This document shows, one piece after another, positions 1 through 12,120 of a stretch of 64,000 bases of DNA (position 1 is the stretch's first letter; the number at the start of each line of letters is the position of its first letter). Below the pieces are notes generated by a model that saw only the letters and a program-made list of their open reading frames with translations, was not told the origin of the DNA and searched no databases. The stretch is from positions 248,722,265 through 248,786,264 of the forward strand of contig OW240912.1 in assembly GCA_933207985.1 (NCBI GenBank), in the 5' to 3' direction. Source of the DNA: Pelobates cultripes (Eukaryota > Chordata > Amphibia > Anura > Pelobatidae). Position numbers and translations under genes: made by a program.

Positions 1-114
1 TGCCTTTGGTAAGTGACTGAAGGGGGTTTTCACCCCTTCAGCAACCGGAGGTGGGAGGGGACCTGCAGTTCCAGGAAAACTGATTGTTTTCCTGGCACTG
101 GAGAGTCCCTTTAA
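1..114. mobile_element. T2-like MITE, right end (cut by window edge)
   Basis: The segment ends in a cctggcactggagagtcccTTTAA-type terminus, with TTAA at 111-114. The same terminus is seen at 23838-23841 and 43537-43540. The interior (gtaagtgactgaagggg...) also matches the copies at 23.5-23.8 kb and 43.0-43.5 kb. The left half lies outside the window. Confidence 0.7.
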
Positions 115-3059
115 GAAAGGTCTGCAATAGCATTTTGGAGCTTTGAGTTATAAGTGCAGTCTCCTTGATCTGTATTGGAAATTGGGACAACTGAACAACC
201 AAATTTAGATGCAATTGGACAAGTAGCATGGAGACTACTGATTTCAACATAGTACAAATTTGGTTGAAAAGAACCATACTTGTCTTCCATGACATTTGGT
301 TAAAACAGATGAATTGTGATGATTGAACAGCATTCTGCATTCATTGAATAGACTCCTTGGTGAATACAATTGCTGGAGTTTAACATGGAAAGCCTGGTTC
401 TCTACATTCTGGCAGTAAATTAAATCAGAATGGGAGATGCAGCAGTAACTGCCAAGCAAGTTATAGGAGTATCAAATGTTGCAAGGCAGCCCTCAAGGAA
501 GTATAGGGCTATGGTTGTACTAGGTCAAATTCCTCCAACACAAATCACCACTTTAAATATTCTTACAGTTTAGGTTTATGATGGTTGTGCATATACAAAA
601 AAACCTAAACCAGCAGCGAGATAATTTGGTTATAACTAACAAATCAATTTGGAATACCCTGGCATTCTTCTATGATACAGACATATCTAGATTGGTATTT
701 ATTTACAGGGCAGACGAATTGGATATAGATCAGATAATGTGTAAATAAACACGTGCTTAATTCTCTAAAATGTGTTTTTTTCAGTATTATGCAGTGAGAA
801 CTTTCAATAGTTACCCATAGTTAAAAATCAGAGCAACTGTGAAAAACTCTGCAAAATAAGGTGCAATTTTACAGATTTCTATGTTCTCTGCAGATCAGTT
901 TAACAATGGAAACTAGCACAGTATGTAAAGGGAGGATCGTTTTATGTAATATGTATTACAAAAGGGGCATTCTAAAACAACCTTGGCACCTGAGTCAAAC
1001 GATTTTGAAACAAATTGACAGTTACCCAAATTCCCAAGCCAATTAATTCTATCTAAATAAGGGCAAAATTGATACAAATACAGAAGGGGAAGTTCCTCTT
1101 TAGTTACATCTGAGAAGGGTTTTGGACTGTGGGTGCCCACGGGATCCAGGTGTTAAGGTGATCAAGACAATTTGTCTCTTCAATATGAAATGGTGCCAAG
1201 GGACTAGTCAGAATGCATCTTTAGGGATAAAAATAAATAAATGCATATTTCTCATCCTAAACCTATATTAAAAACAAAAAAATTATACAAATCAGTATGT
1301 GTAAGATTTCATGTATAATGTATCACTTTCATTAGTCTAAACAGTTATGCGCTGACTGTTTTCTTCTATTAGCAGTCAAAAATCCTATTTTTCAGCTACG
1401 TTGACTTAAAAAGACTACTACCAGAATAAAAAAATAAAAAAAAGTGTTTAGTGCATATACCCCAATGGAACATGAATGCATTAATTATGCTTTTCTTCTT
1501 TGGGGGTATTTTTAGAAACCTTGCAAACCTGTATTTCTTGTATCCTGCCTTTGCAAGCCCTCCCCTTCGTCCCCAGCCCAGACTTTCTGTGGATGTCCAA
1601 TCAAAGACTTCCCAATGCAGCTCAATGAGAAGACAGGTGCTCTTGGCAATTGCTGCTTCTTGAGTTTAGCTCCATTGAGCTAAACAAACCAGAATGTAAC
1701 AGGACCGGGGATGTAACAAAGTGAATTTAGAAAGGTGTCACTTTTTTTTTTTTTGCAAAAAGAGACACACTCTTCACACAAACTTTGATATTGAGAGAAA
1801 AACAAATAAAGTGGCATGGTGTTCATTGTCAGCGTGAATAGACATTATTCTAGAGAGCCCTGACTACCTTTTTCTGACTCAGGGATCAATGGCTTCCTCT
1901 ACCTCAGAATAATGTGCCAACAAGTCTTTTATCGCCCCCATGCCAAGCACTTTAACTGGATATTTAAATCCGGCATTGGTAAACTACAGCTACAATAAAC
2001 TGTTCTTGTGACAAACTAGAAAAGAAAGTTTGCAAATAAAAGTACCTGTGATACAAAAAGTAGAATGTTGTATTATTTTACTTCTATAGAATACATTATG
2101 TAAACAAAGAAACAAAGGCAGATTTCATAAAAAATATTACACACCTTATTCTTCATAGTTGCTTCAGTAATAAAAAAACAAAAACAAAAACCCCCCACAA
2201 ATCTCCCAAAAGTAGTGCTTTACGAATGTTCAAGTTTTTCATTTTAAATACATTTTCTTTACATTCGTAACTTATTTTGCACAATTAAATTAAATAAGCA
2301 CAGCTGCTTTTGAACAAACGCATCACTCCTTTTAATTAGTGGAAAAGCTAGTAAATTAATGGAAAGAATAAAAATATATATCTATATACACGTCATTCAT
2401 TTATTTCTCTCTCTCTCTATATATATATCTATCTATATAACCAATATTTGAATGGCACTTTCAATGCAGACAAAGATGGATGTCCAGTTGGACCAGTGCT
2501 ACATTAGGAATAATCAGTTTATATTTTCTGTAAGACCTGTGAGTGATGAATGTTTTCTTTGATTCATTTATTTTCATACATTTACATATCTTTCAATAGT
2601 TAAGGCTAAGAGGCCAACTATTTTTACACGTCATTTATAACTTAAAAAATATATTTTTTGTTTGTTTGTTTAAATTCTGTTCTATACACAATTAGTTTGG
2701 ACACAATTGCTATTGCTAAAGCAGAAATGAAACCTCCATGATGTTATTTTTCAAAAACGATTTGAGTCTTAAAAGAACAGCTCAAGCAAATTGCCCCCCC
2801 TCCCCCCAATGTACGTAGCCAAACAGTTTTTTTTAAAGTGTGGTAACATACCTGGTGATCCGTCAGCTACCGCTTTTATTAGAGCCGGAAGCTCTCTGCA
2901 TTGAGCCAAGTCAAGAGGTGCAATGTTTTGTTTATTGGCTGAGAGCTATCAGCTGACTCTGCACAGGGCTTAGCTCAGAAGAGCTAATGGAAGGTCCATG
3001 CATGAACATGAGAGTGATCTGTGTCTGATGAACCCCACATAAAAAGTCAAACCGTTAGC
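115..3059. other. Non-coding stretch left of RAB9A
   Basis: I see no convincing coding exon here. The stretch is AT-rich, with a pyrimidine/AT microsatellite near 2400-2440 and plus-strand AATAAA hexamers near 1994 and 2034. In human the next gene beyond RAB9A is TRAPPC2, arranged tail to tail. Part of this stretch could therefore be a TRAPPC2 3' UTR on the plus strand, but that is inference from gene order and not from recognised sequence. Confidence 0.4.
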
Positions 3060-3311
3060 AAACAGTTTGTCTACTTAATTGAGGGCGAGATAGAACTCCC
3101 AGCATCACAACCACTAATGTGATGTAGTGGTTATATTGCTTAGAGCAGAGATGGCTAACCTTGACACCATAAATGGTTTCTGGACTACATTTCCCATGAT
3201 GCTCAGCTAACTTTTAAAGTCTAAAAGCTAGCTGAGCATCATGGGAAATGTAGTCCAGAAACAATTTATGGTGTCAAGGTTAGCAATCACTGGCTTAGAG
3301 TGTTCTTTTAA
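3060..3311. mobile_element. T2-like repeat with nested hAT MITE
   Basis: The outer repeat ends in gagtgttcttTTAA (TTAA at 3308-3311). It shares aaccactaatgtgatgtagtgg-type sequence with the repeat around 7.44-7.57 kb. A foldback element interrupts it at 3146-3292. The left boundary is not clear, so the start given is approximate. Confidence 0.5.
3146..3292. mobile_element. hAT-like foldback MITE with 8-bp TSD
   Basis: This 147-bp element is a long inverted repeat. It starts CAGAGATGGCTAACC and ends GGTTAGCAATCACTG. The arms contain the common vertebrate ctacatttcccatgatgctc motif. Flanking 8-bp duplications GCTTAGAG lie at 3138-3145 and 3293-3300. An 8-bp duplication with a CAG-start inverted terminus is the signature of hAT transposition. 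Confidence 0.85.
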
Positions 3312-4078
3312 CAGTGGGACTGAGCATCATATTCCTGAGCACCAGGATTCCATAATCACTACAGTAAGTTGTAGTACTTAGATTGTCCCTTTAATGAAAT
3401 TTACACTTTACGGGTATTTTTAATCTGAAAATGACCATGTTCCTGTGTGGAATGAGATGAAACGCATCTACTATATCAAAGTAGATGCACTCACTAGCAC
3501 ATTGTGTTTTCAATGGGTAACTGAATTAAAAGGGAAATAAATATTTAACCACCAGTTTACGTTTACATGGCTTGCTTATTTCCCGTGGGGTTTTACATTT
3601 TGTGACACGATTAGCAATATGCCACATAACCACATAAAAGCCTGACCTGGTGATATTCATTTTTCTTGTATGAGATCTGAGACATTAAATATATAGAAAT
3701 ATTAGACTTTATGATAACCAATGCTATTTTGGTTCTAAGAAGAATGATTCTGCTACACTTGGTATAATGTTCACTAGCTGAAAGAAAAAAAACAAAAAAC
3801 AAAAAACAGGTGGGGTAATTTTTTCAGGAAACAAATTAAAAACAAATCATATTTTGTGGTTATTCCAATTTTAGGAAAATAATAATTAGCATTCAAAACA
3901 GAAATTAGCTAGTCGTTAATTCGTTAATGCTTGCTCATCTGAATAGGAAGGACATACCGTGTGTCCCTGCTGTTAAGGCATAAAGTTATTGGGAGTACAT
4001 TGATGTAAGTCAGAAGATACGCTGCTGGATGCTGCTAAATTATAGGAGGAACTATGGGCCTTTCAAAAATCCAAGGAT
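3312..4078 (-). other. Probable RAB9A 3' UTR/downstream region
   Basis: No other coding sequence is visible between the RAB9A stop codon and the repeat ending at 3311. No clear minus-strand AATAAA lies close to the stop. The nearest candidate is at 2875-2880 (TTTATT on the plus strand), which would imply a 3' UTR of about 1.2 kb. The true end cannot be fixed from sequence alone. Confidence 0.4.
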
Positions 4079-4684
4079 TCAGCAACAATTTGAACTAGGC
4101 TTGGGCTTTCTATTAAGATTAACCATATCTGTATGGATAAGCTGATCCGATCGATCTTCAATAGCAAGAACCCTTCGAACCGCTTCTTCGAATGCTGCTG
4201 CAACATTAGTGGCATCTTTAGCACTGGTTTCAAAGTAAGGATGGTTTCCATTGTCTCTGCACCAAGCCTGGGCTTCATCCAATGACACCTGCCTTTCTGT
4301 CATGTCTATTTTGTTTCCCAAGACCACAAACGGAAAACTTTCTGGATCCTTGACGTCTGCATAGTAGATAAATTCTTTTTTCCAGTTGTTCAGATTTTGG
4401 AAGCTCTGAGAATCATCCACACTGAAGGTGAGTAGACAACAGTCAGAGCCCCTGTAAAAAGGGGTCCTTAGGCTTCTGAAACGCTCCTGACCAGCAGTGT
4501 CCCAGATCTGCATGGTGACTGAATGGTTGTCAACTTCCAGCTCCTTATTCAGGAACTCCACTCCTATTGTATGAAATAACTGAGTGTCAAACTTGTTTGT
4601 GACATATCTGTTCATAAGGGAGCTTTTCCCCACCCCCCCATCTCCAAGGAGGATGACTTTAAGTAGTGAAGACTTGGTTGTCAT
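4079..4684 (-). CDS. RAB9A: Rab9A small GTPase (complete coding exon)
   Basis: The 201-residue product is a Rab-family GTPase. In known family members Rab9 sits on late endosomes and drives retrograde transport of mannose-6-phosphate receptors to the trans-Golgi. All G motifs are present: P-loop GDGGVGKS (14-21), switch I Thr39 in TIGVEF, DTAGQE (62-67), NKID (124-127) and ETSAK (152-156). The C-terminus is a double cysteine (200-201) for geranylgeranylation. Length equals human RAB9A, and the near-identity of the core separates it from RAB9B and RAB7. The first ATG lies 58 bp inside the exon, after a clean acceptor (gtttttcttttcag). The whole coding region is in this one exon, as in mammals. 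No lesion is seen. Confidence 0.97.
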   Translation of the reverse strand: MTTKSSLLKVILLGDGGVGKSSLMNRYVTNKFDTQLFHTIGVEFLNKELEVDNHSVTMQIWDTAGQERFRSLRTPFYRGSDCCLLTFSVDDSQSFQNLNNWKKEFIYYADVKDPESFPFVVLGNKIDMTERQVSLDEAQAWCRDNGNHPYFETSAKDATNVAAAFEEAVRRVLAIEDRSDQLIHTDMVNLNRKPKPSSNCC

Positions 4685-4742
4685 TATGATATAAAAAATA
4701 TATATAAAAAATTAAAACTTCCAATAAATTCAAGCGGATATC

Positions 4743-4744
4743 CT
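4743..4744 (-). other. RAB9A: Splice acceptor of RAB9A coding exon
   Basis: On the minus strand a pyrimidine-rich tract (cttgttttttgtttttcttttcag) ends in AG at these bases. It is followed by 58 nt of 5' UTR before the RAB9A ATG at 4684. The exon would begin at 4742. The upstream partner is proposed to be the donor at 27911-27912. Confidence 0.8.
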
Positions 4745-6179
4745 GAAAAGAAAAACAAAAAACAAGGTGAGTCCCGTATTAGAAAGCTTGCGCGCACGCG
4801 CACACGCACACACACACATAGAAGTCTTACATTTTGAAGTCCTATGTGGCTACCAGGCTATCAAATTATATATATATATACAAACGTGACAGAATCCAAA
4901 CATATAAGGCCCTTCTACAAGCTGAAATGTTGTGTGTGTGCACTTTTCCTTAAAAACGTGGACAAGACTTCCCAAGTGAAACCTTCAGCCTCAATACACG
5001 GCATCCACAAATTAACCACTAAAAGTATGTATGGGTGCAATGTCCCTGTACCACTTAGTCCTAGTTTTTGACAAACAGCAATGATTACTTTGACAACCAC
5101 TGAAGGCGGTCTTAGTACTGCAATCAGACAACCACTAGAAGCACTTCCTGGATGCGGACCCTGTGTCCCCATAAATGACGCTGGACATCCTCACACTATG
5201 CATGAGGACATCCAGCATTAGTGAAATCCTCATAGGAAAGCATTAAATCAAAATGCCTAATGCTCTTGCCACGCCTGAGCATTACCCGTCCGTTGAGTGA
5301 TGACCAAGCTGGCATTGTGCAAGTGATTTTTCTTTTAACCCTTTAGCTGCAGGGGGTGAGTGGGGGAATGGACCAGAGGGCACGTTTGTGTTAGAAATAT
5401 AGATTTGTATTTTTAACACTAGCATCCCTCTAATTATTAAATTCGAATTTGTAATATCACAGCCATATATTTTTTTCTGCACAAAAGTAGATGAGACTGC
5501 CAAAAAGTCTGCTCCATGTAGCAATGATCAGTTCACCTGCTGTCTACTTCATTTGCAAGTCCTCCCCTCTTTTCCCCCAGACACAAACTTTCAGTAAGCC
5601 CCCCTGTGCCATGAGCACATGGTGGCTTTACAATGCTTCTCAATGAACAGTAATAGAGCTCATTGAGAAGGGTGGAAGGCAAGCACACCTGCCACTTTAG
5701 CTCTGTGGAGCGGTCAAATCTGTGCCCGCTTATAAAAGTGCCGATTTCAACTGAAATCAGCACCTTCAGAAACAGTTGAAATTACAAGCACCAGATACAT
5801 GAAGCACTTGAGCAAGCCTGAGAGGGTGCTTGCTTCCATTAAAGGTTTTTATGTCACAAGTAATTTAGCTGCAGTTTTACTAAAACATTTTCATAAAATC
5901 TTAAAAATATATACATCAATCTTACACACCTTATAGCTTCACTTTTCAGCATCACTTATTGAATCTATAATGAAGGAGAAACAGATAAAAAAAAAAAAAA
6001 AAATGTTAGATGGGCAAAACAGCAAGTAGAGTAATGGTGTTTCCAGTGCTATTTGGCGTGAGACAAGACAACCATTTTGGTTTAAATTTGTTATTTTATG
6101 AAGAATTTTTGTTTTGATAGTCACAGTTATATTATCCTCCTCTCAGATATTTCCCCCCCTTTTTTTTTCTCTACTTAAG

Positions 6180-6500
6180 TGTAAAGGGCAATCCAGACGT
6201 GGACCCATTGCTCACGGTGCCTATAGAGATATTGGCTATACCTCACTGATGATACCTTACAAGGTTGAAATGATCTTCTGGGGTTGCTGTATCTCTCGTG
6301 CAGAGGGAATTTGCTGGCATTTTGGATCTGGACTGCCCGTATGGGTGGGACCAGTCTAATATGCTTCAGAGATGTTCTCTCTGTAATGGCACAAGAGCTA
6401 AAACCAGCTTGCGATCTAAGCGGGGACCCACCAAAGGGCAGGCTATTTGAGCTGTTGTCCATCCTCACCTCTCGATACCCTTTTTTTTCCCTTTCAGATA
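6180..6500 (+). repeat. Unclassified GC-richer segment, possibly SINE-like
   Basis: This stretch is more GC-rich than its flanks and ends in a pyrimidine run (ccctttttttttccctttcag). It contains a CTGATGA-hairpin-GAAA string near 6247. I can assign it neither to a coding exon nor to a named repeat. Its texture suggests an old dispersed element or a non-coding RNA-derived repeat. That is inference. Confidence 0.3.
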
Positions 6501-7570
6501 TAGTATGATTCCTAAGGAACAATATACACTGCTGTGAGGTCATACAACAATCATGATTTCTGTAATCGATGGGACCTGTGAAAGAAGTCATTATTTGCTA
6601 CAGTTGCAAAGAGATTTTGACTCTTCCTATCCCAATCCCCTTCTCTATCAGTGGGGAAACCACAGGGATGAGAGAGGAGGCAGTTTAATTAAATTGAGAT
6701 GAAGTTGTTTTTATGTTTATCTTTAAAATGGTTATCTAATGGTAGGCAGTCAATCCACCTTTTATAAGATCATCATAACGCACAAAGAATCAAGTACCTA
6801 CTAAAAAGCACCTCTAGAAGCACAAGTATATACTAAGCCATTAGAGGCATAATTTGGTAAAAAGCAACGAGAGAGAGAGAGTGATACACAAAGAATAAAA
6901 TAAAAGGATTGGAGGTGAGCGATATTTTCAGGATTCCAGGAGTTAAAGGATGGCATAGGATGCAGCTTTGAGGGAGGAGTCATTGACATGTGTGTAGAGG
7001 GACACTAAGCATTATAACCATTTCATCTCATTGAATTGGTTATAGTACCTGATGTACATTACTGCCACTTCTCCATTCAGTATTAAACACATTTTCCACC
7101 CATTACTGGAGGTATGGCTAAGACCAAGTACATTCCCCTCCTTACCCATTCTAATTTATACCACCACTGTGTCTATCGCTGCCAAGACTAATGCTTCCTC
7201 ATTTGTGTGAGGTGCAGAAGGGGGGCAGTCTGCTGGGGACTCATTTACCATTAAAACAGAAGGACTGTATCAGGGGACTTCAGGCACTATAATGATTTCA
7301 ATGAAATTAAGTGGCTATAGTGCCTAAAGTGCACCTCTACGACCCACATGGTTTTGACAACATTCCTGGTTTATGCGCCAAAACTACTTTACTAAGATGG
7401 TAGCTTACTACAAGGGGAGGGAGGCAGTAATGAATGCTCATTGGGAACAAGGTATGTTGTCAAACCATTCTTAAATAGTTTGCCTACTTACTCTTGGAGG
7501 GCACCAAGGCAATCCTTGCACCATAACCAATACGTTATGCTGTAGTGGTTATGGCGTTTGAAGTATTCCT

Positions 7571-7650
7571 TTAACCCCTTAAGGACCAAACTTCTGGAAT
7601 AAAAGGGAATCATGACATGTCACACATGTCATGTGTCCTTAAGGGGTTAA
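7571..7650. mobile_element. 80-bp palindromic TTAA MITE (CCCCTTAAGGAC family)
   Basis: The element starts TTAACCCCTTAAGGACC and ends TCCTTAAGGGGTTAA, so the termini are inverted and flanked by TTAA. A second copy starts at 60351, and the 2.1-kb element at 57894-59978 shares the terminal CCCCTTAAGGAC. TTAA targets with C-run termini resemble piggyBac-type non-autonomous elements. The superfamily is inferred. Confidence 0.75.
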
Positions 7651-8994
7651 CAACAGTTGCCATTCCAGCATTCCAGATATGCACAAGGAAAAAACAAATA
7701 AAGTGTCTCATTACATTACAATGAGTAAATGGAACATTTTCAGTTTCTTTTAATCACCTGAATTAGGGTGTTTTTCTTTGCTATCAAGCAGAGAAACATT
7801 GTCCTCAATCACAAAGCACCTACATATGCAGACAGTTGTAGAGAGAAGGGGTAGTTTTGTTCAATAGCAAAGTTACTCTAGAACTTGGCACCACTGAAGT
7901 AGAACACAATTGATGTGCCTCTTTTTACCATCATACCATCATTCCATTAGCCCAACTGTCAGAGCCATGAGGGCAGTGAAAACAAAGAAAGCATGATTCT
8001 TGCCGACTACTGGGCTTAAAATAACATAACTTCAAAGAAAAGGAACATATTAGTGCAGATTAGTGGCATTGGTGTTACAAATTGTAAAATACAAAGGCAA
8101 CATGACCCGAAAAATAAAAGAAAGCAGCATTTTCTACTTTCATTCAGAGTTCAAGTTTAAATTTCTTGATCACTAGTCACTGCAAAATTTTGTTAATTCA
8201 ATAAAGATTTTTTAAAAAATCATTTTTTTTTTTTTAACATGAGGTCAATTTAATATTATAATAAAAAAATAAAAATAAAAAAAAAGCTGAAAGCGATCAA
8301 CTAGTTAAGGCATTGAAAATTAGCAAATTGCAACTTGATTTAGCATCCTGCAAATTCTGACTAGCTGAACTCATATGGAATTCGAAGTTTATTGGACACA
8401 TGCAACATAGTTCGGACACAACTGAAATAGATCGGAAATAGGGTGGCCTGAGCCTAAGCCAAACAGCGGCGGCCCAGCTCATGGCAGCCCTGGACTTCCT
8501 TTTTTAAGATTTTCAGCATGCAGATATTAGAGAGAGCAGAGAGATTCAGCGCTGCAGAGGAGACTTTGGGATATACCATTCGTGAAAGGTTTTACCCCTT
8601 AAAGGAAAGTCAGCTCTGTGAAACTCCTGGCACCATAACTTAATTTTGATACATTTCGGAGTGTCCCCTTCTATATAAACCATTTGTCTGTTATTTTATA
8701 TATTTAGTCTTCTAGATATGTATAAGTTAGAGCACTCAAAACACTTTGACCACAAATGATCATTGTATTAGTTTTGATGCTGTAAGATTGAGCAACATCC
8801 CAAAGTTTTTTTTATTATTCTTTATCCAAATGTTATGAAGCAGATTGGCTAAGGATCGACCGATATTGTTTTTTTTTTTTTTTAGAGCAGATACCGATAA
8901 TCTGTGAACTTTCAGGCCAATAGCTTACCGATATTCTGTACATTTACAGTATTTGGTTATTTTTTGCAATATTTTTTTTTTGTTAAGTGGTAAA

Positions 8995-9166
8995 TAGAGA
9001 TGTCGCGAACCGTTCGCGGCAAGCTCCGGTCAGCTGACATCCCGGCCAATCTCCAGCAGACCCTCCCTCTCAGACCCTCCCACCTCCTGGACAGCATCCA
9101 TGTTGAAGCTGGCGAACCGCGGCGAGCCGTTAGCGGGAAGTTCGCAAATGGTTCGCAACATCTCTA
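8995..9166. mobile_element. hAT-like MITE with 8-bp TSD
   Basis: The 172-bp element has inverted ends (TAGAGATGTCGCGAACCG at the left, ggttcgcaacatctcta at the right). Perfect 8-bp direct repeats GTGGTAAA lie at 8987-8994 and 9167-9174. It is inserted into the larger element at 8850-10064, so it is the younger of the two. Confidence 0.85.
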
Positions 9167-9369
9167 GTGGTAAATGCAGAAAATATGCCAGTCAGATTTT
9201 TTTTATGTTTTCAAGAATATTTGTGTGTGTGTGTAGTGGATGCAGTGAGAGAGAGAGTGAGTGAGTGAGTGTGTGTGTGTTATTTCTCTCTCTCCCCTCC
9301 CCCCCATACCTGTCTTTTGGTGCCCCCCTCATCTGTCTCTTAGTGCCCCCTTAGTTTTCCCTCCCATAC

Positions 9370-9565
9370 CAGTGTTCCTTTCCGCCACCCCCGTCCCACA
9401 GTGTTCCTTTCCGCCACCCCCCGTCCCACAGTGTTCCTTTCCGACACCCCCCGTCCCACAGCGTTCCTTTCCGCCACCCCCCGTCCCACAGTGTTCCCTT
9501 TCCGCCACCCCGTCCCACAGTGTTCCACCACCCCCGTCCCACAGTGTTCCACCACCCCCGTCCAA
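9370..9565. repeat. C-rich minisatellite, ~30-bp unit
   Basis: About six tandem units of the form CCGTCCCACAGTGTTCCTTT followed by a CCGCCACCCC spacer are present. The last units are shortened. The open frames on both strands across this block are repeat artefacts with Pro/Ser-rich or Gly/Thr-rich translations. Confidence 0.85.
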
Positions 9566-11016
9566 TAATTATCCTTACCACCCCACCCCATAGTGATCCT
9601 TACCACTCACCCCTTAGTGCCCCTCTCTCACTCCCCTCCTTGCTTCACGGTGTGTATCTCCCCTCCTTGGTCTCCGCTCCCCGGTGTGACTCCTGGTAGT
9701 GTGGCTGAGTGGATTCAGTCTCCTGTACCCGGCTGGACTGACAGGAAGTGCTCTCTCAGTGAGCACTTCCATTCAGTATGGCCGGGTACAGGAAACAAGT
9801 TCCTGTACCGTGGTGCGCACTGCTCCGCTCGGCCACGCTACACGGAGTGCCTGGCAGGAGGGAACGCTGTGCACCCACCTCCTGCTGGTCACTCCGACCT
9901 AGCACCCCCCAGGCTTGTCAGCCCTAAGGCGGCTGCATGTGCCGCCTTATGGACGCACAGGACCACCCATTTATCATTAGTATTGCCGGCCGATACATAA
10001 ATAAAAAACAAAAACGGAATATCAGCCGATAATATCGCCAAAACCGATCATCGGTCAATCCCTAATTTGGGCATCCTTAGCCCATTCCATCTCAAACAGT
10101 ACTACAAAAATGACATTATTAAACAGGACTCTGTCCAACCTGGAAAACAATAGTGTATTTGAAATGAAAATGGGTAGTGTTGTACATGTGTTACACAATT
10201 GGTGCCCATTGACTACAACAAGATTGGTTGAACAAAAACTGGATGAACTCAGATCTGGAGAAAAGTGAAAGTAAACACACACACACGTATACACATTCTC
10301 TACCCTCCCCCCGACAAACTGGTTCCATAACTAAAACTGCAACGTGCACCAAACAATTCCACAAGCTATTCTTTTTTTCCATGCAGACATAGCGAGTGTT
10401 GCATTTACTGTATTTACTCTAAAAGGTTAAGCAATATTTGCCAAGCACAATATAGACCTATGGGATAGAACAATGTTTGCCCTAGATCTAGATCTTGTTA
10501 AGGCACATTTACTTGTTACAGGGTGGTTCCACTAATTGCCTAACAGACCCTTAATTAGAGGTTGCTTAGACCCACTAAACAGCACATCTGCAGGGAACTT
10601 TAAGTATATTTTTCTTGCATTATTTTGTTTAATACATTATCTATATAATTCTTCATATAGAGCTCACTTGTCCCCCATAGGTTCCCTTCCCAATATAGAC
10701 TGGAGAATGTATATATATATATAAAAAAAAAAAAAAAGCTTTCTGTATTTAATATTGTGTAGAACAAGCATGTCAAACTCAAAGGCTAACACGGGCCAAA
10801 TAAACAAGGTTTAAGTTTATGTGGGACGCAAACCCCCCAAACTTAACTTTTAAGAAACATAGGTTTATTTAGAAGAGTACAGTATAAAGAAAAAAGTTGC
10901 TTAACTTAAACTGGTTGTCCTCACGCTCATAAGCCTTTAATGTAAACAAAAGAGCAAATTTATTTTAAGGAGACGTGCATTTGCATATAACCAATGTTTA
11001 AGTCCACTTTGATATA

Positions 11017-11586
11017 TTAAAGGATCAGTATAGGGTCAGGAACACAAACGTATATTCCTGACCCTATAGTGTTAAAACCACCATCTGGCCCCCCCGGGCC
11101 CCTCATGCCTCCATAAATATAGTAAAAATCTTACTGTATTCAAGCCTGAAGCTGTAACTCTACAAGCGGTTTGCCTAAAGAAAAAACAAAAAAAAACAAG
11201 CAGTCTGACATCATCAGAAGTGGTAGCCTGATCCAATCACAATGCTTCCCCATAGGATTGTCTGAGACTGAAAAAGAGGCAGATCAGGGGCAGAGCCAGC
11301 ACAATTCAAACACAGCCCTGGCCAATCAGCATCTCCTCATAGAGATGAATTGAATCAATGACTCTCTATGAGGAAAGTTCAGTGTCTGCATGCAGAGGGA
11401 GGAGATACTGAATGTTTGGCTGCATTTTAGGCAGCCATGACCCAGGAAGGATCTCTAACAGCCATCTAAGGAGTGGCCAGTGAAGTAAAGACAGTGTTTA
11501 CAGCAAAAAGCCAGAAGGTAATGATTCTACTCACTAGAACAAATTCAATAAGCTGTTCTGTTCTGGTGACTATAGTGTCCCTTTAA
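11017..11586. mobile_element. T2-like MITE, full length
   Basis: The element is bounded by TTAA at 11017-11020 and 11583-11586. Inverted ends are TTAAAGGATCAGTATAGGGT at the left and gactatagtgtccctttaa at the right. The interior matches, in inverse orientation, the 593-bp element at 41658-42250, including the tctatgaggagatgctgatt and gatctgcctctttg-like segments. TTAA targets with TTAAAGGR ends fit the Kolobok/T2 MITEs of frogs. Confidence 0.85.
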
Positions 11587-12120
11587 GAAAAGTTTACTTA
11601 TTGGACTGAAATGGTGAATGTATGCTGTGGCACAGCTGTAAAAAACATGAGGTTATGTTGATTTTGAAGTCCTATGAGAGTGTTCTTCACTTTGGATGAG
11701 ATCAAACTTGATGATCTCAGCCAATACAATGCTTTCCCAGAGAAAAGCATTGGGAGGCTATTGTGCCTGTGTGGCAAAAAGCTGCACGGCCAATCAGCAT
11801 CTCCATGAGGAGCATTCAACGCCTCCACGCAGACCCAATCTAATACACTGATCCTCTTCCTATTCTAATACACTGCCCACAAATCCAATACATTTCCTTA
11901 AACCTAAATTTAATACACTGCCCCCCTTCCCACCACTCCAATATAGAGCCCCCTCACTCCCTCAAATAATACACAACTCCCCCTTCCCAACTTAACACAT
12001 TTGCACCCTCCATCCTCAAATTAATACACTGCATCCTCCCTCCCTCAATTTAACACACTGGCTCCCACCCTTTCCAAATTAATATACTGTCCCCTCCCTC
12101 ACACACATATTTCTCCCAAC
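11587..12120. repeat. T2 fragment plus degenerate minisatellite
   Basis: The segment 11590-11825 resembles the interior of T2-like MITEs (gatgatctcagccaatac, gccaatcagcatctcc). From about 11830 to 12110 a degenerate tandem repeat of roughly 30 bp is built on aatacactgccccc. No gene is visible. Confidence 0.55.

Larger units (their letters stand above)
4745..8849 (-). other. RAB9A intron, left part
   Basis: No coding exon is seen. The stretch includes a CG/CA dinucleotide run at 4788-4818, a short AT run at 4868-4881 and poly-A/T tracts near 5985 and 8222. It also has T2-like fragments around 7.2-7.57 kb and the palindromic MITE at 7571-7650. The remainder is unassigned AT-rich sequence. Confidence 0.5.
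8850..10064. mobile_element. hAT-like 1.2-kb non-autonomous element
   Basis: The left end taaggatcgaccgatatt and the right end gatcatcggtcaatccctaa are inverted copies of a GGATYGACCGAT terminus. Flanks agattggc and atttgggc agree at 5 of 8 bases, compatible with an old 8-bp duplication. No transposase remains. The interior holds a nested 172-bp MITE, TG/GA simple repeats, a C-rich minisatellite (9370-9565) and a GC-rich block at 9.65-9.95 kb. Confidence 0.6.

Noticed and set aside
6230..6290. Hammerhead-ribozyme-like core: CTGATGA, a 14-nt hairpin (acctt/aaggt) and GAAA
   Set aside because: The strands needed for stems I and III, and a UH cleavage site in the right place, could not be found on either side. 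The string may be chance within an unclassified repeat.
9261..9606. Several overlapping open frames on both strands (Pro/Ser-rich and Gly/Trp-rich)
   Set aside because: They follow the 30-bp minisatellite period in all frames, so they are artefacts of a tandem repeat without stops.
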